From Ilumatobacteraceae bacterium (lineage in GTDB: Bacteria > Actinomycetota > Acidimicrobiia > Acidimicrobiales > Ilumatobacteraceae), in the NCBI GenBank assembly GCA_017859785.1, contig JAFMMJ010000018.1, positions 1 to 33,993 on the forward strand: 33,993 nt of DNA, in the 5' to 3' direction. Position 1 is the first letter of the stretch; each line of letters opens with the position of its first letter. Shown here in pieces: positions 8,781 through 17,952 of this stretch. A program made the translations under genes and the position numbers. Below the pieces are notes generated by a model. That model was not told the DNA's origin and made no database searches. It saw only the letters and a program-made list of their open reading frames with translations.

Positions 8781-10106
8781 CTAGGTGGTGACGTCGGTCT
8801 CGAAGCGGCTGAGATCCAGCAAGCGGTCGTCGTTGGAAAAGACCTCGACCGGCTTCACCGCCGGGAGTCGAAGCAGACGCTGCAGCACCCGCACCTGAGT
8901 GTGCTGGTTGTACTCGACCAAGGTCACCGCCCAACCGTCACGGCCGGCACGCGCCGTGCGACCCGAGCGGTGCAGGTAATCCTTCACATCACCCGGAGGG
9001 TCGTAGTGCACGACCGCGCCGATGTCGTCGATGTCAATACCGCGGGCCGCTACGTCGGTGGCGACCAGCACGGCGAGGCGACCATCACCGAACCGCTGAA
9101 GGGCACGCTCCCGCGCCGCCTGCGATAGGTCGCCATGGATCGCCGCAGCGTTGACACCGAGGTCGACGAGCGCTCCCTCGACCTTGTCGCAGAGGCGCTT
9201 CGTCTGACAGAACACAACGACCTTCGGAATGGAGCGGGCGATCGAGCCGACCACCCGCGCCTTATCCATGTGGTGCACCGCGAGGAACAGGTGGTGCATC
9301 GTGCCGACCGTGTCGGTGACGGCGTCGATGGCCACCTCGACCGGGTCGGTCATATAGGCGCGGATCAGGTGACCGACATCACCGTCGAGCGTGGCTGAGA
9401 ACAGCATTGTTTGACGTCGGCCCGTGCAATGACGAAGGATCCACTCGACCTGCGGGGTGAAGCCGTCATCAGCCATCCGGTCGGCCTCGTCGAGGGTCAC
9501 GATCTGCACATCGGAGAGATCAACCTCGTCGGATTTGATGAGGTCGATGAGGCGAAGGGGCGTGGCAACCACCAACTCAACGCCCTTGTTCAACTCGGCG
9601 ATCTGCCCGTCGCGGCTCGCCCCGCCGTACACCGGAAGGACGCGCATCGAGGCCTTCGATGCGACCGGCTCGAGCACCTCGGCCACCTGCACCGCGAGCT
9701 CACGGGTGGGCACCAGCACGAGGCCGAGCGGCCGACCCGGGGCGCCACGCCCCTCGATTCGAGCGAGCATCGGCACGCCGAAGGCGAGCGTCTTACCCGA
9801 TCCGGTCTTCGCGCGACCGCACACGTCGTCTCCGCGCATCGCGACCGGGATCGCCTCAGTCTGGATCGCGAACGGGGTCGCGAAACCGCAGGCCGCCAGT
9901 CCGATGTCGATCCGCTCCGGCACACCCAACTCGGCGAAACCAGTCGGTGTCTCCACAGGAGGAAGAGCCGAATTGGAGGTCAGGGAGCCGGTACGGGCCT
10001 CGACATCGTCATCTCGATGCGGGGGCCGACGCCGGGGGGAGGAGCCGTCAGAGCCGCCTCCGCGGCCCCGACGCCGCGCGCCAGTGCGCGGAGGTCGGTC
10101 AGTCAT
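8781..10106 (-). CDS. DEAD-box ATP-dependent RNA helicase
   Basis: Cytoplasmic RNA helicase of 441 residues for RNA unwinding and ribosome or mRNA metabolism. Superfamily 2 motifs appear in order: Walker A AKTGSGKT (99-106), PTRELA (133-138), DEAD (206-209), SAT (237-239), ARGID (354-358) and HRSGRTAR (379-386). Motif Ib reads TPLRL instead of the usual TPGRL. The first 50 residues are Arg/Gly/Pro-rich and probably a disordered RNA-binding tail; a long C-terminal extension is lacking, so it is closer to RhlE than CsdA types. ATG 10106 is 10 nt after a TAGGCT hexamer (10122-10117) and lacks a Shine-Dalgarno. The gene is divergent from the leuA leader. Confidence 0.93.
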   Translation of the reverse strand: MTDRPPRTGARRRGRGGGSDGSSPRRRPPHRDDDVEARTGSLTSNSALPPVETPTGFAELGVPERIDIGLAACGFATPFAIQTEAIPVAMRGDDVCGRAKTGSGKTLAFGVPMLARIEGRGAPGRPLGLVLVPTRELAVQVAEVLEPVASKASMRVLPVYGGASRDGQIAELNKGVELVVATPLRLIDLIKSDEVDLSDVQIVTLDEADRMADDGFTPQVEWILRHCTGRRQTMLFSATLDGDVGHLIRAYMTDPVEVAIDAVTDTVGTMHHLFLAVHHMDKARVVGSIARSIPKVVVFCQTKRLCDKVEGALVDLGVNAAAIHGDLSQAARERALQRFGDGRLAVLVATDVAARGIDIDDIGAVVHYDPPGDVKDYLHRSGRTARAGRDGWAVTLVEYNQHTQVRVLQRLLRLPAVKPVEVFSNDDRLLDLSRFETDVTT

Positions 10107-10143
10107 GGTGGCGCCGAGCCTACCGGCGAGGCGGCCCCGGTGA

Positions 10144-10172
10144 TTGTGGAGCGGGCGAGCGCTCGCTAGTCT
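10144..10172 (+). promoter_or_regulatory. Promoter of the leuA leader transcript
   Basis: TTGTGG (10144-10149) and TAGTCT (10167-10172) are separated by 17 bp, the best -35/-10 pair seen in the window. The -10 ends 8 nt before the ATG of the leader peptide, so transcription should start at or just before that ATG. Confidence 0.6.
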
Positions 10173-10180
10173 CCCGGTCG

Positions 10181-10227
10181 ATGTCCACCGCCTTGCGTCT
10201 GCTTCCCCTTCTCGGGCTGCTTACGTA

Positions 10228-10228
<1 letters not shown>
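10181..10228 (+). CDS. leuL: Leucine-rich leader peptide of leuA
   Basis: A 15-codon reading frame, MSTALRLLPLLGLLT, with 7 leucines, 6 of them within the ten codons 5-14 region that precede the stop. It starts 8 nt after a TAGTCT -10 hexamer and ends in TAG at the base of a GC hairpin, followed by a terminator and then leuA. Codons used are TTG, CTG, CTT and CTC. This layout is that of a ribosome-mediated attenuator: slow leucine decoding would hold the ribosome in the leader and change folding downstream. Leader peptides before leuA have been predicted in other actinobacteria. It has no ribosome binding site and is probably read from a leaderless transcript. The gene symbol is by function, not proven homology. 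Confidence 0.75.
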
Positions 10229-12034
<1,806 letters not shown>

Positions 12035-12055
12035 GTCCTCGGATGGCGCACACGA

Positions 12056-12076
12056 GCCCCGGGATAGTGTCGGGGC
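12056..12076 (+). promoter_or_regulatory. Ferredoxin -10 hexamer inside an inverted repeat
   Basis: TAGTGT (12065-12070) ends exactly 6 nt before the ferredoxin GTG, predicting a leaderless mRNA. The hexamer lies in the loop of a perfect 6 bp inverted repeat, GCCCCG (12056-12061) and CGGGGC (12071-12076). The repeat could be an operator, or a weak hairpin ending leuA transcripts; there is no T-run. Confidence 0.45.
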
Positions 12077-12271
12077 GTGCGCGTCACCGTCGACCTTGAC
12101 CTTTGCGCCTCCACCGGTGGCTGCGCGCAGACCTGCCCTGAAGTCTTCGAGATCGGCGACGACGGATACGTCCACATCCTCCGCGAGCACCCCGAGGCCG
12201 ACCTCCACGACCAGGTTCGCGATGCCGCTGATCTCTGCCCCACCGCGGCCATCGAGTTGATCGAGTCGTGA
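12077..12271 (+). CDS. Small monocluster ferredoxin, probably [3Fe-4S]
   Basis: A 64-residue acidic ferredoxin. The cysteines are C10, C16, C20 and C54 in C-x5-C-x3-CP and LCP contexts. Monocluster [4Fe-4S] ferredoxins use a further cysteine at position 13, which here is threonine (CASTGGC), so a [3Fe-4S] cluster bound by C10, C16 and C54 is likelier; C20 is then extra. [14 protein letters not shown] is a typical middle segment. Such proteins often feed electrons to cytochromes P450 or other oxidoreductases, but none is in the window. Its stop overlaps the pyrF start by 4 bp (GTGA), so the two are translationally coupled. It starts from a leaderless-looking GTG. Confidence 0.88.
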   Translation: MRVTVDLDLCASTGGCAQTCPEVFEIGDDGYVHILREHPEADLHDQVRDAADLCPTAAIELIES

Positions 12272-13095
12272 CCACGACCGCCTCGGGGTTCCACGGCCGC
12301 CTCGCCGCCGCCTGGGAGCGCAACGACTCGCTGCTGTGCGTCGGGCTCGATCCAGACCCGAGCCGTTTCCCGCGCAGCCTCGACGGAGCACCCGACGCCG
12401 TCTTCCGGTTCTGCGCCGAGATCGTCGACGCGACCGCCGACCTCGTCTGCGCCTTCAAACCGCAGATCGCCCACTTCGCCGCCTTGCGCGCCGAGGACCA
12501 ACTCGAGCGACTCTGCGAGCACATCGCCGAGCGTCACCCCGCGGTGCCGATCATCCTCGATGCGAAGCGAGGCGACATCGGCTCGACAGCAGAGCAGTAC
12601 GCGCGAGAGGCCTTCGGCCGATACGGAGCCGACGCCGTCACCGTCAACCCCTACCTCGGAACCGACTCGGTCGAACCGTTCCTGGCTGCCGGGGCCATCA
12701 TCGCCCTGTGCCGAACCTCCAATCCCGGCGGGGCTGATCTGCAGCTCCTCGAGGTCGACGGAGAGCCGCTCTACCTGCGGGTCGCCCGCATGATCGCCGA
12801 ACAGTGGTCCGCCCTCGGCGAGGTCGGCCTCGTGGTGGGCGCCACCCATCCCGAGGAACTCTCGCGGGTGCGCGCCACCGTCGGCGATCTACCGATCCTC
12901 GTCCCCGGAGTCGGCGCCCAAGGAGGCGACGCCCGCGAAGCGGTCACCGCCGGCGCCACCGCGAACGGGCGCGGCCTGATCGTGAACTCGTCTCGGGCGG
13001 TGCTCTACGCCGGTTCGGGTGAGGATTTCGCCGACGCCGCCAGAGCGGTCGCCATCGCGACTCGCGACGCCTGTCGAATCAGCCGCGAAGGCTGA
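12268..13095 (+). CDS. pyrF: Orotidine 5'-phosphate decarboxylase, type 2
   Basis: Final step of UMP synthesis: decarboxylation of OMP. The 275-residue length and the active-site segment [12 protein letters not shown] (97-108, with K100 and D103) mark the longer type 2 subfamily found in mycobacteria and myxobacteria. AFKPQIAHF (62-70) and PGVGAQGGD (213-221) line the barrel and phosphate site. The GTG overlaps the stop of the ferredoxin gene, an unusual pairing, as no other pyrimidine gene is here. The last 17 bp overlap the 3' end of serA on the opposite strand. Confidence 0.95.
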   Translation: MTTTASGFHGRLAAAWERNDSLLCVGLDPDPSRFPRSLDGAPDAVFRFCAEIVDATADLVCAFKPQIAHFAALRAEDQLERLCEHIAERHPAVPIILDAKRGDIGSTAEQYAREAFGRYGADAVTVNPYLGTDSVEPFLAAGAIIALCRTSNPGGADLQLLEVDGEPLYLRVARMIAEQWSALGEVGLVVGATHPEELSRVRATVGDLPILVPGVGAQGGDAREAVTAGATANGRGLIVNSSRAVLYAGSGEDFADAARAVAIATRDACRISREG

Positions 13096-14641
13096 CCACG
13101 CTCGTCACACCGGGCGCCGACCGAAGGGCGGCAACGACCTCGTCGGTCACGACTGCGGTGGCGGCGATCAACATGAGGGCGCCACCCGACCGAGCGACGC
13201 GCCCGACGTCCATATCGGCGATGTTGATCCCGGCGTCGCCGAGCAGCGTGCCGACGGTGCCGATCACCCCGGGGCGATCATCGTTGGAGATCAACAACAT
13301 GTTGGCGGCCGGAGGCATGTCGACCCCGTGGCCGTCGATCTCGACGAGACGCTCGGCTCCAGTCCGATCCAACAGGGTGCCGGCGATGCTGCGGCCGCCG
13401 CCGCGAACCGCGATCAGGTTGACGTGATCCTCGGCCACCGACGACTTCGACTCCGTCAACTCGATGCCGGCCTCGCTGGCGAGCTGTGGCGCGTTGACGT
13501 AGGTGACCGGCTCATCACCCGCCCCCAGCATTCCCTTCAGCACGGCGAGAGCGAGGATGCGCGTATCGCAGGCGGCGATGTCGCCCTCGATCCGCAACTC
13601 CACCGACGACAGATCAGCGACCGAGAGCGACGAGAACAATCGTCCGAGGCGCTCGGCGAGCCCGAGGAACGGCCGCAGCATCTCATCGGCCTCAGCTGCG
13701 TCGACGTTGACCGCCCAGGGCACGAAGTCGCCAGCCAGTGCGAGCTGCACCATGTCGGCGATCGCGTCGCCGGCCTTGTCTTGGGCCTCGCGGGTGCTGG
13801 CCCCGAGATGCGGGGTGACAACCACCTCAGGGAGCGAGAAGAGCGGCGAGTCGGTGCACGGCTCGGAGTCGAAGACATCGAGCGCCGCGCCCGCGATGAG
13901 ACCCTCGCGGATGCACTCGGCGAGATCGGACTCGACCACGATGCCGCCGCGGGCCACGTTCACGATCCGGAGTGACGGTTTCGCCTTGAGTAGCAGCTCA
14001 CGATTGATGAGCCCGATGGTCTCGGCGTTGCGAGGAAGATGGACCGTGAGGAAGTCAGCCTCGGCGACCGCCTGATCAAGCGGGAGCAACTCGGCACCCA
14101 TGAGCCGAGCGCGATCAGCCGAGACGAAGGGGTCGAAGGCCACGATCCTCATACCGAACGAACGGGCGCGCTCGGCGACCAGTTTGCCGATCCGGCCGAG
14201 ACCGATGATCGCGAGGGTCTTGTCGGCGAGTTCGACCCCCTCCCAACGTGAGCGCTCCCATCGGCCGGCGACGAGAGCCGCATGGGCCTGAGGAACATTG
14301 CGCGCCTGCGCGAGCAGCAGCGCCATGGTGTGCTCGGCGGCGGAGACGATGTTCGACTGCGGGGCGTTGACGACCATCACCCCGCGCGCGGTGGCAGCAG
14401 GAACGTCGACGTTGTCGAGGCCGATCCCTGCGCGACCAACCACCACCAGATCAGACCCCGCGGCGAGCACCTCGTCGTCGACCTGCGTGGCTGAGCGGAT
14501 GATGAGCGCGGCCGCACCACGGACCGCTTCGAGAAGGCCCGCGCGATCGAGACCCTCGCGCACGTCGACATCGTGCCCGTCGGCCCGGAGACGGTCGAGC
14601 CCGCCGTCCGCGATCGACTCGGTCACCAGAATGCGCGCCAT
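13079..14641 (-). CDS. serA: D-3-phosphoglycerate dehydrogenase
   Basis: First step of serine synthesis: NAD-dependent oxidation of 3-phosphoglycerate. The 520 residues match the long type I form seen in mycobacteria: substrate and NAD domains with GLGRIG (147-152) and catalytic R231, E260 and H278 (TPHLGAST), then an intervening domain (about 310-440), then a C-terminal ACT domain (from about 445, [15 protein letters not shown]), where serine feedback usually acts. ATG 14641 (MARILVTES) is the natural start, and longer upstream reading has no family similarity. It follows an AACGAT hexamer (14653-14648) at 6 nt. The 3' end overlaps pyrF antiparallel by 17 bp. Confidence 0.96.
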   Translation of the reverse strand: MARILVTESIADGGLDRLRADGHDVDVREGLDRAGLLEAVRGAAALIIRSATQVDDEVLAAGSDLVVVGRAGIGLDNVDVPAATARGVMVVNAPQSNIVSAAEHTMALLLAQARNVPQAHAALVAGRWERSRWEGVELADKTLAIIGLGRIGKLVAERARSFGMRIVAFDPFVSADRARLMGAELLPLDQAVAEADFLTVHLPRNAETIGLINRELLLKAKPSLRIVNVARGGIVVESDLAECIREGLIAGAALDVFDSEPCTDSPLFSLPEVVVTPHLGASTREAQDKAGDAIADMVQLALAGDFVPWAVNVDAAEADEMLRPFLGLAERLGRLFSSLSVADLSSVELRIEGDIAACDTRILALAVLKGMLGAGDEPVTYVNAPQLASEAGIELTESKSSVAEDHVNLIAVRGGGRSIAGTLLDRTGAERLVEIDGHGVDMPPAANMLLISNDDRPGVIGTVGTLLGDAGINIADMDVGRVARSGGALMLIAATAVVTDEVVAALRSAPGVTSVVSLRG

Positions 14642-14730
14642 TCCCGCATCGTTATCCGCCTCGCCGACCGCTACCAACCGGAGCGGCGCCTTTGGACGAG
14701 AAGTCACGCGATGCCGACGAGTGGGTGTGT

Positions 14731-14764
14731 CGCTGACAGCGCTCCGACGCGGGCGCAGTAGTTT
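14731..14764 (+). promoter_or_regulatory. GNAT operon promoter with upstream dyad
   Basis: TAGTTT (14759-14764) ends 6 nt before the GTG at 14771, with no ribosome binding site, so a leaderless transcript is expected. CGCTGACAGCG (14731-14741) is a perfect dyad of two 5 bp arms around one base, near the -35 region, and could bind a repressor. No clear -35 hexamer was seen. Confidence 0.45.
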
Positions 14765-14770
14765 GGGCTC

Positions 14771-15490
14771 GTGGCCGGCAGTGACGACAACGACGTCGAG
14801 ATCCGCAGCCCGCACACGGTGGAGGAGATGACCGCTGTGAGCGAGGTGCTCCGACAGATCTGGGGCGCGACCTCGGTGATGGTCAGCCCCGAGCTCCTTC
14901 GGGCGGTCGAGCACGCTGGCGGATATGTCGCGGCGGCGTTCGTCGCCGACAACATGGTTGGCGCCTCCTTCGGCTTCCTCGCCCGCCACGAAGGACGGCC
15001 GGCGCTTCACAGCCACATCACCGGCATCCTCCCTGGTGTGCAGCATGCCGGCGTCGGTCGCGCCATGAAGAGCCACCAGCGCGCCTGGGCCGCCGACAAC
15101 GGCATCGAATGGGTCACCTGGACGTTCGATCCGATCGTGCGACGGAACGCCTGGTTCAACATCGAGGTGCTCGGCGCCCGCCTGTCCGACTACCTCCCCG
15201 ATTTCTACGGCTCGATGTCCGATGCCGTGAACGCCGAGGACGAGAGCGACCGGGTGCTCTGCGCCTGGCCTGTCGACCCATCGGTCGAAGATCCGGGGCC
15301 GTCCGGGCCGACCGAGCGGATCGAGATCCCCACCCCTGAGGACATCGTCGTGCTCCGCCGAACCGACCCCGCCGCCGCCCAAGCCTGGCGTCGGCGCGTC
15401 CGCGAGGAACTCGGATCGGCCCTCGCCGCCGGCGCCGTGGTCACCGGGTTCACTCGCGAGGGCTCGTACATCCTCGAGAAGCCCATCTGA
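14771..15490 (+). CDS. GNAT-family N-acyltransferase, possibly D-amino acid N-succinyltransferase
   Basis: A 239-residue GNAT-fold protein. The acyl-CoA loop is QHAGVGRAMK (91-100), preceded by the HSHITGILP strand and followed by the conserved TWTFDPIVRRNAWFN region. This larger GNAT subfamily is typically found beside o-succinylbenzoate synthase/N-succinylamino acid racemase genes. In Geobacillus a related pair, with a desuccinylase, converts D- to L-amino acids, the GNAT acting as succinyl-CoA:D-amino acid N-succinyltransferase. Here its TGA overlaps the racemase ATG by one base (TGATG), so the same pairing is seen. The function is inferred from the pairing, not from active-site residues. 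No desuccinylase is in the window. Confidence 0.8.
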   Translation: MAGSDDNDVEIRSPHTVEEMTAVSEVLRQIWGATSVMVSPELLRAVEHAGGYVAAAFVADNMVGASFGFLARHEGRPALHSHITGILPGVQHAGVGRAMKSHQRAWAADNGIEWVTWTFDPIVRRNAWFNIEVLGARLSDYLPDFYGSMSDAVNAEDESDRVLCAWPVDPSVEDPGPSGPTERIEIPTPEDIVVLRRTDPAAAQAWRRRVREELGSALAAGAVVTGFTREGSYILEKPI

Positions 15491-16599
15491 TGCGCGCCGG
15501 ACGTCTCGAGCTTCGGCGGGTCCGCATGGACCTCGTCAGTCCCTTCAGAACGAGCTTCGGCAGCCAGACCGACCGCGACATCCTCCTCGTGCGCTTCGAA
15601 GGGGTCGACGGCGAGAGCGGCTGGGGTGAGTGCGTCGCGCTCAGCGAGCCGGTCTACTCCGCCGAGTTCGTCGACGGAGTCGAACTGGTGCTCGAACATC
15701 ACATCTGGCCGCGACTCCGAGCAGCCGGTGACATCTCCGCCGCCGACATCGCCGAGATCCTCGAGCCGCTCCGCGGCCACCCGATGGCCAAAGCCGCCGT
15801 CGAGATGGCCGCCCTCGACGCCGAGTTACGGGCGAACGACACCGACCTGCGCTCCTACTTCGGGGTGACCCGCGACCGCGTCCCGAGCGGAGTCAGCGTC
15901 GGCATCCACCCGACCATCGACGATCTCCTCTCAGCCGTCGAGGGCTACGTGCGCGACGGCTACGCCCGGATCAAACTCAAAATCGAGCCGGACTGGGACA
16001 TCGAACCGGTCCGAGAGGTCCGAGCGCTGATCGGGCCCGACATGGGCCTCCAGGTCGATGCCAACACCGCCTACGGCCGCGACGACATCGACCATCTCTG
16101 CCAACTCGACGAGTTCGACCTGTTGCTCATCGAGCAACCGATGGCCGAGGAGGACATCATCGGTCATGCCCGTCTCGCCGCGGCTTCGAGCACCCCGGTC
16201 TGCCTCGACGAATCGATCGTGTCCGCTCAGACCACCCGCGACGCCATCGAGCTCGGCGCCGCCGAGGTGATCAACATCAAGCCCGGACGCGTCGGTGGCT
16301 ACCTCGAGGCACGACGCATCCACGACTACTGCCTCGACCTCGGTGTGCCGGTGTGGTGCGGTGGGATGCTCGAGACCGGCATCGGTCGCGCGGCCAACGC
16401 CGCCCTCGCCGCACTCGACGGGTTCACCCTCCCCGGCGATATCAGCGCCTCGGCCCGCTTCTGGTCTCGCGACATCGTGCTCGACCCGATCACGGTGGAG
16501 GAGGGCTCCGTCGCGGTCCCCGACGCCCCCGGACTCGGTTACGACCTCGATCTCGACGAACTCGAGCGGGTCACCTACCGGACGAGACTGCTCGACTGA
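15490..16599 (+). CDS. Enolase-superfamily OSBS / N-succinylamino acid racemase
   Basis: Member of the muconate-lactonizing enolase subgroup, 369 residues. The catalytic set is complete: KLK with K162 and K164, metal ligands D190 (VDAN), E215 (EQP) and D240 (DES), and general base K264 (NIKPGRVGG). The capping-domain 20s loop and the GGMLETGIGR segment (291-300) match the OSBS/NSAR family. Such enzymes make o-succinylbenzoate for menaquinone, racemise N-succinylamino acids, or do both, and sequence alone rarely separates them. No men gene is nearby, whereas the coupled GNAT gene favours racemase use. Start codon ATG 15490 overlaps the GNAT stop. Confidence 0.9.
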   Translation: MRAGRLELRRVRMDLVSPFRTSFGSQTDRDILLVRFEGVDGESGWGECVALSEPVYSAEFVDGVELVLEHHIWPRLRAAGDISAADIAEILEPLRGHPMAKAAVEMAALDAELRANDTDLRSYFGVTRDRVPSGVSVGIHPTIDDLLSAVEGYVRDGYARIKLKIEPDWDIEPVREVRALIGPDMGLQVDANTAYGRDDIDHLCQLDEFDLLLIEQPMAEEDIIGHARLAAASSTPVCLDESIVSAQTTRDAIELGAAEVINIKPGRVGGYLEARRIHDYCLDLGVPVWCGGMLETGIGRAANAALAALDGFTLPGDISASARFWSRDIVLDPITVEEGSVAVPDAPGLGYDLDLDELERVTYRTRLLD

Positions 16600-16606
16600 C
16601 CACCGG

Positions 16607-16612
16607 TACGCT
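16607..16612 (+). promoter_or_regulatory. -10 hexamer of the SCP2-like gene
   Basis: TACGCT ends 6 nt before ATG 16619, within the 19 bp gap after the racemase gene. The spacing predicts a leaderless transcript, so the SCP2-like gene may be transcribed independently of the upstream pair. Confidence 0.45.
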
Positions 16613-16618
16613 CGCCTC

Positions 16619-17026
16619 ATGGCCGCGCACCCCTTCCTCTCCGACGCCTGGATCGAGGCCGCGCGCGAGGTTCGAGAGTCGTTCGCCGACCGCCTCCCCG
16701 CCCCCGTCGCCGATGTGAGCGTCAACCTGGTCGTCACCGATGGACCCGACGGCGCGACCGTCGAGGCGCACCTCGACACCCACTCCGGGGCGCTCGACGT
16801 CGACCTCGGACACGTCGACGCCCCCGATGCGACGATCACTGTCGACCACGACACCGCTCGGGTGCTGCTCGTCTCGCGTGATCCAGCGGCCGCGATGCAG
16901 GCCTTCATGTCCGGGCGCATCCAGGTGGAAGGCGACGTGATCCGGGTGATGGCCCTTCAGGCCGGACCCGCCGATCTCGAACTCGCCGAGGAGATCGCCT
17001 CCGCCCTCGAAGCGATCACCGACTGA
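16619..17026 (+). CDS. SCP2 sterol-carrier-like domain protein
   Basis: A small 135-residue protein resembling the SCP2 sterol-binding fold: alternating strands (VNLVVTDGPDGATVEAHLD), then the typical DATITVDHDTARVLL and the helix SRDPAAAMQAFMSGRIQVEGD. AFMSGRIQVEGD is the characteristic end of the fold (about 95-106). SCP2 domains bind lipids or acyl chains in a hydrophobic tunnel, and no ligand can be assigned here. ATG 16619 follows TACGCT by 6 nt. It converges on an SDR gene, with only 3 bp between the two stop codons. SDR and SCP2 domains are fused in eukaryotic peroxisomal MFE-2, so the neighbourhood hints at acyl-CoA work. Confidence 0.8.
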   Translation: MAAHPFLSDAWIEAAREVRESFADRLPAPVADVSVNLVVTDGPDGATVEAHLDTHSGALDVDLGHVDAPDATITVDHDTARVLLVSRDPAAAMQAFMSGRIQVEGDVIRVMALQAGPADLELAEEIASALEAITD

Positions 17027-17029
17027 CGC

Positions 17030-17896
17030 TTAGAGCGCGTCGAGGGCCGCGGAGAGCGTCGACGCCGTCCAACCGGTCACGGAATCCACCGACTCCCCCA
17101 CCGTCCATGGGTGCATTCGCTGCACCAGACCTCCCATCACCGAGAAGGTCTCGCCGGTGAACCGGCACGCCTCCGACGATAGGTAGGCCACGAGCGGTGA
17201 GGCGTTGGCCGGATCCCACGTGTCGAAGGCACCGTCGGCGGCCGCCATCAACTCGGGGAGCCCGGGGCTGGCCAAGGTGAGCCGGGTTCGCGCGCCGGGA
17301 AGGATGCAGTTCGACACGACCTCGTAGCGGGCGAGTTCCTGGGCGGCGATCTGGCTGAGCGTGGCGATACCCGACTTCGCGGCCCCGTAGTTCGACTGGC
17401 CGGGGTTGGCGAAGAGCCCGGAGGTGGAAGCGGTGTGCACGAGCGCGCGACGGCGACGCTCCCCCGCGTGGTAGCGCTCGCGCCAGTGTCGGGCGGCGAA
17501 GTGGGTCATGGCGAAGTGGCCCTTGAGGTGGACCCTGACCACCGAGTCGAAATCCTCCTCGTTCATGGACACGATCGCGTGGTCGCGGAGGAACCCGGCG
17601 TTGTTCACGACGACATCGAGGTCGCCGAAGGCGCTGACCGCCGCCGCCACCACCGACTCAGCGCCCGCCCAGTCGGCGACGTCATCGCGGTTGGCGACCG
17701 CGGAACCGCCGGCCGCCACGATCTCATCCACAACCTCCGAGGCGGGGTCGCCATCACCACCGGCGCCGTCGGGTGTCGTCCCGAGATCGTTGACCAGCAC
17801 GCTGGCGCCCTCGGCCGCGAGCAAAAGCGCATGGGCGCGGCCGAGGCCACGACCGGCTCCGGTCACCACCACGACACGACCGTCGAGCACTCCCAT
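17030..17896 (-). CDS. Short-chain dehydrogenase/reductase, MFE-2-like
   Basis: Soluble NAD(P)-dependent oxidoreductase of 288 residues. The dinucleotide loop is TGAGRGLG (12-19), followed by VNDLG and later NNAG (98-101). The catalytic residues are a serine in TASTSG (S157 or S159), Y170 and K174 (SNYGAAK). GRAHALLLAAEGA and VNDLG are typical of the 3-hydroxyacyl-CoA dehydrogenase part of multifunctional enzyme type 2, but the protein lacks hydratase and SCP2 domains. It is convergent with a free-standing SCP2-like gene. ATG 17896 follows TACGGT (17908-17903) by 6 nt. Substrate is unproven; a general 3-hydroxyacyl or steroid dehydrogenase is possible. Confidence 0.87.
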   Translation of the reverse strand: MGVLDGRVVVVTGAGRGLGRAHALLLAAEGASVLVNDLGTTPDGAGGDGDPASEVVDEIVAAGGSAVANRDDVADWAGAESVVAAAVSAFGDLDVVVNNAGFLRDHAIVSMNEEDFDSVVRVHLKGHFAMTHFAARHWRERYHAGERRRRALVHTASTSGLFANPGQSNYGAAKSGIATLSQIAAQELARYEVVSNCILPGARTRLTLASPGLPELMAAADGAFDTWDPANASPLVAYLSSEACRFTGETFSVMGGLVQRMHPWTVGESVDSVTGWTASTLSAALDAL

Positions 17897-17902
17897 GGCG
17901 CC

Positions 17903-17908
17903 ACCGTA
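17903..17908 (-). promoter_or_regulatory. -10 hexamer of the SDR gene
   Basis: On the minus strand TACGGT ends 6 nt before ATG 17896, with the palindrome GGCGCC in between and no Shine-Dalgarno. It lies in the 56 bp gap after the PASTA pseudokinase gene, so the SDR gene probably has its own leaderless start. Confidence 0.45.
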
Positions 17909-17952
17909 GTGACGGCAGCCAGACGCGGGCGCACCGCTGAGTCAGGTCGTGC

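Noticed and set aside
14642-15382. N-terminal extension of serA by 247 codons
   Set aside because: It would run antisense through the GNAT gene. SerA similarity begins at ATG 14641, which has a promoter-like hexamer at 6 nt.
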